Both the position numbers and the translations under genes were made by a program. Source: Oscillospiraceae bacterium (GTDB taxonomy: Bacteria > Bacillota_A > Clostridia > Oscillospirales > WRJC01). From it: a DNA stretch of 64,000 nucleotides. This document shows, one piece after another, positions 36,553 to 45,266 of this stretch. The stretch's first letter is position 1. The number at the start of each line of letters is the position of its first letter. Location of the stretch: positions 33,734 to 97,733 of the forward strand of contig WRJC01000007.1 of assembly GCA_009782405.1 (NCBI GenBank). Direction: 5' to 3'. The notes beneath the pieces were generated by a model. The model was given only the letters and a program-made list of their open reading frames with translations, made no database searches and had not been told where the DNA came from.

Positions 36553-38067
36553 TCAATTTATTCCTTTGATATTTTCCACCAATTCTTCTATATCGGATAT
36601 CGCCTTTGCTTCTTTTTTTTCGTACATCGAAGCTATGTTTCTGTCGTAAGTCATCGTCATGAATATAAGGTCGCTCCCCAGGCTGTTGAAATCGAAAACG
36701 TCGCCGATGTCATAAGTCCTGTTTCCGAAAATAATATCGAGCATCCTGTTGCTCTCCTCGTCCCTCGCCAGTTTTGCGTTGAGCATCACGTCGTAATAGG
36801 CGGGTTGCAAGATATATTTCGACTCATATGCCATCGCCTCGAGTATCACGCTTGAATTTTCTATATTTGCGGCGGATTGCGGGACTGTCGTAACCACGCC
36901 AGTCCATGGATTTACGGTTTGCATATGTTTTTTTTGCTGCTCGTTGTATTTTGGTATGGGCAAAATCCCGAAATCCGTTTCCATTGTCCTAAGGTTTTCG
37001 ACATCGGCCATTCTTATCCACAAAAACAGCGCCCTGTCATCCTGAAACATTTCGTTCATCATCGCGTAGCCGTCTTTTCCCAAATTGTCGAATCTTTTTG
37101 TGTGCAGGCAATATATTTCATCGTACAAAATATCGAAAAGCTTGTCAAGCACCTCGATGGCTTTCGGGGTGTTCAAAGTCAGGACAGGCAAGTCGTTTTC
37201 GTCTTTTCCGGCGACAAATTCCCCGCATCCGGACAAAAAGCTGGCCAACGTGTCCCTTTGGTATATGAGCCCGTAAGCGTCGTTATGATCCATTATGCCG
37301 TTTCCGTCCAAGTCTATGGAAACCAGCTTTAAAAGTTCCAGCAATTTGTCGATAGTCCATTTCCCGCCTTCGACGAGGCTGTATAAATTTTCAATGGAAA
37401 AATCAGCCTGCATTTTTTTGTTGAAAACCACCGCGCAAGTGGATTTGTTGTCCATCACCGTCATATCCGAGGCGACGCCGAATATTTTGCCTGCAATCGA
37501 CAAATCTTTCACGCAGTTCTGATCCCACCACGGGTTCGAAACGTCAATATATGCGAGGCGCTTGAATTCGACCAAGTTATTGCCCGGGGCGAGCGATTTT
37601 AAATGCATAAGCCGGATAGTGGCCGCATCCACAGACGAATCGCCGGCGGCGACAAGCGTTTTTATTTGCGCCGGCATGGAATCGATCAGGGCTTGCAACT
37701 CGCGTATCCTGCAATTGTACCTTTCTTCTATGATGGAATTTCGCCTGTAAACCGCGTCATTTATTGTTTCTCCGTTTTCTTGTTCGGCATAAATGTCGTT
37801 TTGCGCCCATACCGGAATGCCCCACGCTTCAGAAGTCATTATGACAAAATCCGCTCCGCCCAAATTTGCCGCAGGGAGGTCGGGAGGGGAAATTCTCGCA
37901 TTTTGCGCTCCCTGCCGGGGATTTTCCCCGTTGTTTCCGGAATCGTCCATTTGGTTCGAATTTTTTTCGGTTTCCCCATCGCTTTTTGCATTCCCGCATG
38001 AAACCGCCGCAAAAAAAACAATTGCCAAAAATGAAATCAACAACAAAAAAGATATAATTCTTTTCAC
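36553..38067 (-). CDS. Extracellular solute-binding lipoprotein SBP1
   Basis: The 504-residue protein has a lipoprotein signal (lipobox AVSC, Cys24), a Ser/Asn-rich linker, then a family-1-type solute-binding fold. It shares the signatures of the other SBPs in this window: GETINDAVYRRN...IEERYN, the Ca-binding-like loop DLDGNGIMDHND (EF-hand spacing D-x-D-x-N-G), and the C-terminal PAYYDVMLNAKLARDEES. The start is GTG 38067, with GGGGGA upstream; the frame up to 38109 overlaps the preceding gene. The ligand is unknown, probably an oligosaccharide. No permease gene is adjacent. Confidence 0.85.
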   Translation of the reverse strand: MKRIISFLLLISFLAIVFFAAVSCGNAKSDGETEKNSNQMDDSGNNGENPRQGAQNARISPPDLPAANLGGADFVIMTSEAWGIPVWAQNDIYAEQENGETINDAVYRRNSIIEERYNCRIRELQALIDSMPAQIKTLVAAGDSSVDAATIRLMHLKSLAPGNNLVEFKRLAYIDVSNPWWDQNCVKDLSIAGKIFGVASDMTVMDNKSTCAVVFNKKMQADFSIENLYSLVEGGKWTIDKLLELLKLVSIDLDGNGIMDHNDAYGLIYQRDTLASFLSGCGEFVAGKDENDLPVLTLNTPKAIEVLDKLFDILYDEIYCLHTKRFDNLGKDGYAMMNEMFQDDRALFLWIRMADVENLRTMETDFGILPIPKYNEQQKKHMQTVNPWTGVVTTVPQSAANIENSSVILEAMAYESKYILQPAYYDVMLNAKLARDEESNRMLDIIFGNRTYDIGDVFDFNSLGSDLIFMTMTYDRNIASMYEKKEAKAISDIEELVENIKGIN

Positions 38068-38087
38068 GCCAAATCCCCCTTTTTCAC

Positions 38088-39401
38088 TCAGGCAAAAATC
38101 AAAAGCCAAACCGCGTAGGGCGGCAACGTCAAAACGCCATCGCGCAGTTTTACGGCTATATCCTGCCGGTCATGCGCCTCGTCGGTGGCAAAGCATTGCA
38201 AAATATCGGGCGCTTCGAGTTTTAAGTCTATGCTGCCGCCATTCGAATTTACTATCAGTGCCATTTTTTTGTCCCCGTAAGCGGCGCACGCATAAACCCC
38301 GTCCGCATTTGTTTTGGAATACACTTCGTTTCTTTGCATATACAATTCGCCGAAAGCGCAAAATGCGTAATATGCCTTGAATACCGTATAGAAGTCGCCG
38401 CTGAACAACCCGCAGTAAGAAGAGTGGGCCTGGCCGTCGTAATACATGCACATATCGGTTTCGGTTTTTTGCAAGGCGCACATCATCGCCGCTATGTTGG
38501 ATGCGTCGATCGCCTTGCCCCTGTTTTGTATGCCTGGGTTCCATTCGTTGAAAATCACTTCGGCGCCGCCGTAGCCGTATTCGGCGAGTTTTTGTTTGGC
38601 GTAGGCGGCATACACGACGTTTTCGCAAAGCCCTGCGTAGCTGTGCCACGAAAAGAAATCGAGCGGCGATTTTTTCGCGCTTATGTATTTGAAAAAGTTG
38701 TGGAAGAATTCCACAAAATACCCGACGCGGGAAGTCGAGTGCGCAGTTTCGGAAAAATCGGCATCGGACAATGCGTAAAATCCGCAGCTCGCATATCCCC
38801 CAATTTTCAAATTCGGGAATTTGGCCTTCAAATGTTTCGCGGTTATGTCGTACAATTCGAAAAATTCTTCCTGGCTGCCCTTCCACATTGGATTGTCGGC
38901 GATTTCCGGCTCGTTGTCGGGTTCGTTCCATATCTCCCAATATTCGATCCCGAAATGGCGCCCATTTGCCCAGCCCTCGTTGTAGTGCATGATTATATGT
39001 TCGCATATGCGCGCCCATTTGTGCGGGTCTTTTGGCGGATATATGCGATACGCCTTTATTTTTTGGTGGTTTTCGATCGTGCAGCCCAGCCTGTAAAACG
39101 GCTTCAGCCCTATTTCGTCCATTGCGCAAAGCAGCGCGTCGGTGAATGCGAAATCATACGAATTGGGGTCGTTTTCGTCGGCGGCGAAATCCGCGAAAAT
39201 GTTTTCGACGTCAACATAACGCGCCCCGCCGAACATCCCGCCCGTGTCATGCAAGCGGGCGTAGGGTATGTGCGCTTCTTTGATTTTTTCGTACAGCCCG
39301 TGCCTGTCAAATGGCACCGTGGGCGGGTTGTTGATTGCGTGCATCGGCTTTATCTTCCCGGTGACCTTGCCAAAATCGATTTTCAAAACATCCATATCCA
39401 C
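38088..39401 (-). CDS. GH39-like glycoside hydrolase (clan GH-A), cytoplasmic
   Basis: A 437-residue enzyme without signal peptide. The clan GH-A catalytic pair is visible: acid/base Glu in YWEIWNEPDNEPE and nucleophile Glu in VIFNEWNPG, as in GH39 beta-xylosidases, alpha-L-iduronidases and related glycosidases. The N-terminal IPYARLHDTGGMFGGARYVD matches the start of GH39 barrels (LRxHD...D). The exact linkage cut cannot be decided. Lying 4 bp behind SBP2 and upstream of SBP1, it likely acts on oligosaccharides imported by those SBPs. Confidence 0.8.
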   Translation of the reverse strand: MDMDVLKIDFGKVTGKIKPMHAINNPPTVPFDRHGLYEKIKEAHIPYARLHDTGGMFGGARYVDVENIFADFAADENDPNSYDFAFTDALLCAMDEIGLKPFYRLGCTIENHQKIKAYRIYPPKDPHKWARICEHIIMHYNEGWANGRHFGIEYWEIWNEPDNEPEIADNPMWKGSQEEFFELYDITAKHLKAKFPNLKIGGYASCGFYALSDADFSETAHSTSRVGYFVEFFHNFFKYISAKKSPLDFFSWHSYAGLCENVVYAAYAKQKLAEYGYGGAEVIFNEWNPGIQNRGKAIDASNIAAMMCALQKTETDMCMYYDGQAHSSYCGLFSGDFYTVFKAYYAFCAFGELYMQRNEVYSKTNADGVYACAAYGDKKMALIVNSNGGSIDLKLEAPDILQCFATDEAHDRQDIAVKLRDGVLTLPPYAVWLLIFA

Positions 39402-39404
39402 AAA

Positions 39405-40880
39405 TCATCCTTCCGCTTCGTCATATGCTTTTATGATTTTGTCGAGATTTTTTTGCGCCGTGTTCATTATTTTTTCGACGGCGGAAACAAAATCGCGTTT
39501 TTTGGCGTTGATCTGCGTCTGGAAGACAAACGCCGTGCTCACGTCGTACACGCACCCGAAATCGAAAACCACCCCGTCCCGTATTATGTCGAGCATTTCG
39601 ACAGAATCCTCATCCCTGGCGAATTTCGTCTTCAAAGTCGTGTCGTAATAGGCGGGGACCAAATATTTCTTCGACAAATACGACAGTTCCTCGATAATCG
39701 CCCCGGTGCGCTCTAATTCGGAAACGGTGGAGGGAACCCCCATCAAGGGATTGTGGAGGTCTATGTAGCTAGTGTACTTTTGCTGGGTTTCATCAAGTTT
39801 GGGGTATGGCAAAACCCCAAAGTCGGTTTCCATGTCGCGCAGGGAGTCTATTTTCGACAAGCTGTGGAAATACAAAAACGCCTGCCCGTTTTTGAACATG
39901 TCGCGCATTTCGTTTTCGTTTATCCATTCGGGGGCGAACCTGACGTAATCGGCGTGGCAAATGTCATACGCTTTTTCAAACGTGTTCACCGCGCGTTCGG
40001 TCGCGATGTTCAGGTACGGGTAATTGTTTTCGTCTTTTACTGTGAGCGTGTTTCCGCCCGCATAAAAAAAGTTCAGAGCGGCATATGAAATTATCGCGCC
40101 GTACCTGTCGGAATCGTCCATGACCCCGTCGCCGTTCAAATCGAGCGTCACCCCTTTGGTGACTTCGGAAATTTTGTCGAAAGTCCAAGCGCCGTTTCTG
40201 ACCAGGTCATAAAGGTTTTCCACGCTGAAATCCTTTTGCAAATCTTTGTTGAAATACACCATATACACGTAATGCAGCGTGCTTATGCTCAAATCGCTCA
40301 GCGATATGAATATCTTGTTGCCCACGGAAAGGTTTTCGGCGGCTCCCGCAAACCACCAAGGCTTGGACATATCTATATATGGCAGCGTGTTCCAGTTCAG
40401 CAGATGCCCGGCTGCGGCGGCCTGCGCGGCTCCGGGGGCGTAGGTGACCAGCAAGTCGTAATCGTCTTCCCCGGCCAGCACGGCCTTTTTGAGCGCGTCA
40501 GCCGGAGTGTAGCCGCTTCCCATGGCGATATTTGCGATTATCACATTGAATTTTTCCTCTATTTCCGCATTTCTTTTGTAAACCGCGTCGTTGATGGGTT
40601 CCCCAGTCTCTTCCGCAGCCACTATGTCCCTCGTGTGCAGCGGCACCGTATGTGTTTCATCGTCGTTGGTCAGCACCCGAAACTCATATCCGCCGTAATC
40701 CGAAACGGGTATGCCCGGGGCGATCGAATCCAAGTAATCCGCCGCCGTTTCGCCCGTTTCCCCGGCTTCGGCATTTGTCGCGCCTTCTTTTTTTGATTCG
40801 CCGTCCGCGTTTTGGGAGCATGAAGCAAGCAAAATCAACGCGCAGACACAAAGGCACAGGTATTTTTTTTGTTTTTTCAT
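39405..40880 (-). CDS. Extracellular solute-binding lipoprotein SBP2
   Basis: A 491-residue lipoprotein (lipobox LASC, Cys21), followed by an acidic Glu/Thr/Ala linker. Shared family signatures: GEPINDAVYKRN, DLNGDGVMDDSD (EF-hand-like loop), PAYYDTTLKTKFARDEDS with MLDII. The conserved PWW segment (MSKPWWFAGA) probably helps bind sugar by aromatic stacking. It starts 14 bp after the amidohydrolase gene and ends 4 bp before the GH39-like gene. No ABC permease lies in this operon. Confidence 0.87.
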   Translation of the reverse strand: MKKQKKYLCLCVCALILLASCSQNADGESKKEGATNAEAGETGETAADYLDSIAPGIPVSDYGGYEFRVLTNDDETHTVPLHTRDIVAAEETGEPINDAVYKRNAEIEEKFNVIIANIAMGSGYTPADALKKAVLAGEDDYDLLVTYAPGAAQAAAAGHLLNWNTLPYIDMSKPWWFAGAAENLSVGNKIFISLSDLSISTLHYVYMVYFNKDLQKDFSVENLYDLVRNGAWTFDKISEVTKGVTLDLNGDGVMDDSDRYGAIISYAALNFFYAGGNTLTVKDENNYPYLNIATERAVNTFEKAYDICHADYVRFAPEWINENEMRDMFKNGQAFLYFHSLSKIDSLRDMETDFGVLPYPKLDETQQKYTSYIDLHNPLMGVPSTVSELERTGAIIEELSYLSKKYLVPAYYDTTLKTKFARDEDSVEMLDIIRDGVVFDFGCVYDVSTAFVFQTQINAKKRDFVSAVEKIMNTAQKNLDKIIKAYDEAEG

Positions 40881-40893
40881 TTTTTGCCTCCGT

Positions 40894-41754
40894 TCAATCT
40901 GGTATTTTTAAAATGCGCTTTGCATTTTCGCAGTAAATCTTTTCAAGAACAAAATCCGGCAAGGAAAAGCTCTCTATGAGGGTTCTATGGATGTTGTCGT
41001 AATAGTCGCGCCCGAACAGCACCCTGTCCTGCCATGTTTCCAAAAATTTGCGCGAAAATTCATGGTCGCGGTTTAAGGCGTTATGCCCCGAACCTGCGGA
41101 AATGTCGCAGCAAAGGTTGGGATATTTTTCCAGCAGCTCCCCTATTTTCCCTCCCGGCACGACCGGGCCTTTCGGGTACGCTTCGGTTTTGTGCAATCCG
41201 TCGTTTGATATGTGCGCCCAAAATCCCGGCGCATGGCCTACAAAAACGGTCTCGGGGCAAAGCGCGAGCGCCCGTTCCAGTGCCTCTATCCCGCCGCCGT
41301 ACCAATAATTTGGCCATGGGTGGGCGCCGCCGCCGAGCTCATAATCCAAATGCAGCAGCACCGCCAGCCCGTTTTGGCCGCAGAAGCGATACATTCGCAC
41401 CGCATCCGGGTTGTCGTACATCATGCGCAGCTTCAGTTCCCCGCAAATGCTTATGCCGTACAAATTCATGGCCGCTTTGAGCCGCTGGATCGAATCGGGC
41501 AGCCGCGGGTCGGGAGCATATCCCAAAAGAAATCTGCCGGGCGCCTTTTCTTTGTAGGCGACGCAGCGCTCAAATGGAATCGGGGTGTCCGCAAATGGCG
41601 AAAAAGCGTATTTTGTGGCGGGGTCGTAATCCGATACAGGCGCTTCCCAGGATAAAAGGCAGGTTATTTCAATGCCGCATTCATCCATGTTTTTTAGCAT
41701 CGACTCCGCGTTGTGCCCGTGATAATCGGCGTGGTTGTGGATATCTATGATCAT
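40894..41754 (-). CDS. Amidohydrolase-superfamily (metal-dependent TIM-barrel) hydrolase
   Basis: A 286-residue cytoplasmic protein of the amidohydrolase 2 type. Metal ligands: HNH (His6 and His8 in MIIDIHNHADYHGHN), a mid-barrel VFVGHAPGFW His, and a late Asp in VLFGRDYYDN. Such enzymes hydrolyse or decarboxylate small cyclic substrates, lactones and sugar acids among them. ATG 41754 lies 8 bases behind GGAGG; starts at 41760 or 41781 sit too close to or beyond that site. It is the first gene of the operon that includes SBP2, the GH39-like gene, SBP1 and a URO-D-like gene. Confidence 0.8.
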   Translation of the reverse strand: MIIDIHNHADYHGHNAESMLKNMDECGIEITCLLSWEAPVSDYDPATKYAFSPFADTPIPFERCVAYKEKAPGRFLLGYAPDPRLPDSIQRLKAAMNLYGISICGELKLRMMYDNPDAVRMYRFCGQNGLAVLLHLDYELGGGAHPWPNYWYGGGIEALERALALCPETVFVGHAPGFWAHISNDGLHKTEAYPKGPVVPGGKIGELLEKYPNLCCDISAGSGHNALNRDHEFSRKFLETWQDRVLFGRDYYDNIHRTLIESFSLPDFVLEKIYCENAKRILKIPD

Positions 41755-41820
41755 TATCATTGCCTCCCTTGCAAAAACCAAATTCCCGTATTGCCTTTAT
41801 CATTCATATTATCAAAAAAG

Positions 41821-41842
41821 ATTTAAGAGAAATCGCTTAAAT
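41821..41842. promoter_or_regulatory. Palindrome in the divergent amidohydrolase/phoU2 intergenic region
   Basis: Perfect arms ATTTAAG (41821-41827) and CTTAAAT (41836-41842) with 8 bases between, centred between two divergent catabolic operons. It is a possible operator for a shared regulator. Confidence 0.45.
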
Positions 41843-41889
41843 TGTTATTTATCCGTAAATTATCCTGCAAAAAATAATTGAAAAACATA

Positions 41890-41919
41890 TTGAAAAATTC
41901 ATAATTTATGTGATATAAT
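41890..41919 (+). promoter_or_regulatory. Promoter of the phoU2-SBP3-URO-D-SBP4 operon
   Basis: TTGAAA (41890-41895), 18-bp spacer, TATAAT (41914-41919). No TTTAC repeat pairs like those at pstS were found here, so Pho control is not evident. Confidence 0.65.
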
Positions 41920-41961
41920 AAACAAAACCTCATATGTGCGAAAGAGAGGCGTATTTTTCAG

Positions 41962-42618
41962 GTGAGAAACAATTTTGACGAACAATTGGCCCGGCTCAAC
42001 ACTTCCCTAATCGAGATGTGCGAAATCGTCAAGCATTCGATAGCCCAGGCCAAATTTGCGCTTATCGGGCAGGATGTGGCGCTCGCGCAAAAAATCATAG
42101 CTTCAGACGACGAAATAGACAACAAGGAGAAAGAGATCGAGGGCGATTGCCTGAAACTCATACTGCGGCAGCAGCCGGTAGCCGGCGATTTGCGCTACGT
42201 TTCGGCAGTGCTGAAAATCGTAACGGATCTCGAGCGCATCGGCGATCATGCCACCGATATTTCGGAGCTCACGCTTCTGCTTGCGGGAACCCCTTACATC
42301 AAAAAATTGGAACATATCCCGCAAATGGCCGAATCGACGATGACGATGCTGACTGAGAGCATAGAAGCGTTCGTAAAAAAGGATCTTCAGCTCGCCCAAA
42401 AAGTGATCGCCGACGACGATAAAGTCGATGGCCTTTTTGAAATGGTCAAGTCCGATTTGATCGAACTGATAAACGAAAATTCCGAAAACGGCGACCAGGC
42501 GATCGATCTCGTAATGGTTGCGAAATATTTCGAAAGGATCGCCGACCATGCCACAAACGTGGCGGAATGGGTCGTCTTTTCGCTCACGGGCACCCACAAA
42601 GACAGCAAAATAATTTAG
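41962..42618 (+). CDS. PhoU-family protein, second copy (phoU2)
   Basis: A 218-residue PhoU with the same two-repeat, metal-binding layout as the pst copy (ASDDEIDNKEKEIEG and ADDDKVDGLFEMV; DLERIGDHATDISEL and YFERIADHATNVAEW). It starts with GTG. It is not near pst genes: it heads an operon with SBP3, a URO-D-like gene and SBP4, with only 37 bp to SBP3. Stand-alone PhoU proteins can govern other processes, such as Na/Pi symport, persistence or metabolism. A role in coupling phosphate state to this carbohydrate operon is a guess from context. Confidence 0.85.
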   Translation: MRNNFDEQLARLNTSLIEMCEIVKHSIAQAKFALIGQDVALAQKIIASDDEIDNKEKEIEGDCLKLILRQQPVAGDLRYVSAVLKIVTDLERIGDHATDISELTLLLAGTPYIKKLEHIPQMAESTMTMLTESIEAFVKKDLQLAQKVIADDDKVDGLFEMVKSDLIELINENSENGDQAIDLVMVAKYFERIADHATNVAEWVVFSLTGTHKDSKII

Positions 42619-42655
42619 ACGGAAAAATAATTGCGCTATAGAAAGGAAAGATTTT

Positions 42656-44143
42656 ATGAAAAAAACTGTTTCGATATTTTTGATTTGCACCCTTGCCTTT
42701 TCGGTACTGGCCGCTTGCGCGCAAGATCTGGGCGAAACTTCTTCCACGACGGCTGCCCCGGCCGGCGAAGATGCGAGCGAGGGGGAAAAGGCGAGCGAAA
42801 ACGTTTTTGTTTCCGACAATTTGCCTCCCGATTTGGATTACAATGGCGAAACTTTCCGCATTTGGGGAAGACAGGTCGACAATGTGTTCTATGACACCGA
42901 ATGGGAATTCGCCGAGGAAATCAACGGCGAGGTATTCAACGATGCGATGTACAACCGCGAATTGGCGGTTGCAGGCAGGCTTAACATCAACATCGAAAAA
43001 ACTTTGACCACCGCATCGTACCAAAACGCGAGCAAAGCGGTGAAAGCGGGCGACGATTCGTTTGACCTGCTTTTTGCCAACGCCTACGACGTAGCCGCCG
43101 ACGGGCTCACCGGCATTTACCTGAACCTCGCCAATTTCCCGCACATCGACTATGATATGCCCTGGTGGCCGGAGACGATAATGAAAGACGTCACGATAAA
43201 TGGCAAGACATATTTCGTGACAGGGGATATAACCCCCTCCGTGCTGGGGTTCATGAACTGCATATTCTACAACAAGAACATAGCGGCCAACTACGACATC
43301 TCGGGGCTGTACGATCTGGTGTTTTCCGGAAAATGGACTTTTGACAAATACGAACAAACCGCGAAAGGGCTGTACAAGGACATCAACGGCAATGGGATCG
43401 TGGACGAGGAAGACCAATTCGGAGTCACCATGTCCGATTATTACGATGTGTATTTTTCGGCGTTCGAAATCCCGATAACGATCACGAACCCCGACGGCTC
43501 GCTGAGTTTGGCTTTGGGCGAAAAGTTTTACAGCGCCTACGAAAAGCTCCGCGATTTTTCGATGAGCGAGGACGGCCTCCCGCAGGCGATCTCCAACAAG
43601 GGCGAAACCGTCAATTACGGAAACGACGTTATGTTTTTCACGCAGGGCAAAATATTGTTCTTCGGCGGCTTGGTCAGGTTTTCCAATTATTTCCGCTCGA
43701 TGGACGACGATTACGGCATCCTGACAGTGCCGAAATGGGACGAAAGCCAGGAAAAATACCACACCACCTCGCATGCAAACTATTCTCTGGTGAGCGTCCC
43801 CATCACGGTGCCCGATTCCCGCCAGGAATTGATAGGGGCGGTGATGGAAGCTTTGGCCTCCGAGGGCTACCGCACCACGACTCCCGCCTATTTTGACAGC
43901 ACTCTGAAAAACAAGTTCAGCCGCGACGAGGAATCGCTCAAAGTGCTCGACATACTGAAAACCGGCCTCGAATTCCAGCCTGTCATGATTTACTACAAGA
44001 ACATGGGAGACATATTGCATCTGTTCCGCTATGCCTGCTACCCGCAGGCCCAATATGAGAGCATGGTATCCTTTTACGAAAAAAATTCCCCCACGTTCCA
44101 AAAAGCGATCGACAAATTCAACGAATATTATTTGAATAATTAG
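42656..44143 (+). CDS. Extracellular solute-binding lipoprotein SBP3
   Basis: A 495-residue lipoprotein (lipobox LAAC, Cys21). Shared signatures: INGEVFNDAMYNRE, the Ca-loop DINGNGIVDEED, the PWW motif (DMPWWPETIM), and PAYFDSTLKNKFSRDEES. It is among the more divergent members. ATG follows GAAAGGAAAG. Preceded by phoU2 and followed at 14 bp by a URO-D-like gene. Confidence 0.87.
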   Translation: MKKTVSIFLICTLAFSVLAACAQDLGETSSTTAAPAGEDASEGEKASENVFVSDNLPPDLDYNGETFRIWGRQVDNVFYDTEWEFAEEINGEVFNDAMYNRELAVAGRLNINIEKTLTTASYQNASKAVKAGDDSFDLLFANAYDVAADGLTGIYLNLANFPHIDYDMPWWPETIMKDVTINGKTYFVTGDITPSVLGFMNCIFYNKNIAANYDISGLYDLVFSGKWTFDKYEQTAKGLYKDINGNGIVDEEDQFGVTMSDYYDVYFSAFEIPITITNPDGSLSLALGEKFYSAYEKLRDFSMSEDGLPQAISNKGETVNYGNDVMFFTQGKILFFGGLVRFSNYFRSMDDDYGILTVPKWDESQEKYHTTSHANYSLVSVPITVPDSRQELIGAVMEALASEGYRTTTPAYFDSTLKNKFSRDEESLKVLDILKTGLEFQPVMIYYKNMGDILHLFRYACYPQAQYESMVSFYEKNSPTFQKAIDKFNEYYLNN

Positions 44144-44157
44144 GGAGGTTTTGGCCA

Positions 44158-45246
44158 ATGATTTACAAATACGATTCCGACGCAGTCAAGCAGCGTTTCG
44201 ACGCCTGGTGGCATAACGACCTTTCCGAATCGCCGCTTTTGTGGCTCACCACATCAAAAGAGCCATCATCCCCTCCCCGGCCCTCCAAAAACCCGGAAAC
44301 CGACGAGGAGATATACACCGATGCGGAAAACATATCGGCGCGGTTCTACAACCATTTCAGGGGCGAACAGTGTTTGGGCGACGCTTTCCCGCACCTCGGG
44401 CTCAACCTCGGCCCCGGTTCGGTCGCCTTGTATCTCGGGAGCCAGCCCATATTCAGGCCGGACACATTGTGGTATTTGGAATGCGTCGGCGACTGGGATT
44501 CATTCGAGCTGAAATACGACGAAAGCAACAAATGGTGGATATTGCACCAAGACATGATAAAACGCGCCCTGGAACTTTCCGGCGGCGAATATTACATCGA
44601 TATCCCCGACCTCATCGAAAATTTGGATATACTCTCCGCCATGCGCGGGCCGCAAAACACCTGCTATGATTTGATGGACTGCCCCGATTTGCTGAAAAAG
44701 CGCCTCGACGAGCTCGACGCCCTTTACTTCAAATATTACGACAGGATATTTGAGATGGTGAAGGATTCAGCCGGGGACAACAGCTACACCGCATTCAACA
44801 TAATCGGCAAAGGCAAAACCGCAAAAGTGCAATGCGACTTTTCCGCGATGATGTCGCCTGCGCAGTTTGTGGATTTTGTAGTCCCATCGCTAAAAAAGCA
44901 ATGCGGCGCCCTCGACAATTCGCTGTACCATCTCGACGGCAAAGATGCGATAATCCATTTGCCCGCTTTGATGTCCATCGAAAATTTGAGCGCGCTGCAA
45001 TGGACCCCCGGAGCCGGGCAGCCCGACTGCGCAGACGAAAAATGGTATCCGGTGTACGACGCCGCGCACGAGGCGGGAAAGGCAAAATGGGTATCGCTGT
45101 ATGGCGGCGATCTGGATGCGAGGCTTTGCGCCGCCAAAAAATTCGTGGCGCGGTACGGGATAAAAGGCACATATTTTCTGTTTGGCCATATGAACCAGGA
45201 AGATGCCGCAAAATTGATGAAATCCGCCGCAAAAGGATTCAAATAA
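44158..45246 (+). CDS. URO-D-like (uroporphyrinogen decarboxylase superfamily) protein, copy 2
   Basis: A 362-residue cytoplasmic TIM-barrel protein distantly related to copy 1 at 35287. Visible features: an N-terminal RFDAWWHNDLSESPLLWLTT, LNLGPGSVALYLGS, DIPDLIENLDILSAMRG and a C-terminal barrel with YHLDGKDAIIHLP and the KGTYFLFGHM strand. As in copy 1, the HemE N-terminal motif is missing. Sitting between SBP3 and SBP4, it probably serves the same catabolic route. The reaction is unknown. Confidence 0.75.
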   Translation: MIYKYDSDAVKQRFDAWWHNDLSESPLLWLTTSKEPSSPPRPSKNPETDEEIYTDAENISARFYNHFRGEQCLGDAFPHLGLNLGPGSVALYLGSQPIFRPDTLWYLECVGDWDSFELKYDESNKWWILHQDMIKRALELSGGEYYIDIPDLIENLDILSAMRGPQNTCYDLMDCPDLLKKRLDELDALYFKYYDRIFEMVKDSAGDNSYTAFNIIGKGKTAKVQCDFSAMMSPAQFVDFVVPSLKKQCGALDNSLYHLDGKDAIIHLPALMSIENLSALQWTPGAGQPDCADEKWYPVYDAAHEAGKAKWVSLYGGDLDARLCAAKKFVARYGIKGTYFLFGHMNQEDAAKLMKSAAKGFK

Positions 45247-45266
45247 AAGTCGGGGAGGAATTTTTT

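Noticed and set aside
38334..39716. 460-residue plus-strand open frame opposite the GH39-like gene and SBP2
   Set aside because: It crosses two genes that carry catalytic or lipobox motifs on the other strand.
41890..41961. Pho box upstream of phoU2
   Set aside because: No TTTAC pairs at 11-bp spacing; only a standard sigma-A promoter.
42584..44158. 524-residue minus-strand open frame opposite SBP3
   Set aside because: Mirror frame of a clear lipoprotein gene; no ribosome binding site or domain pattern.
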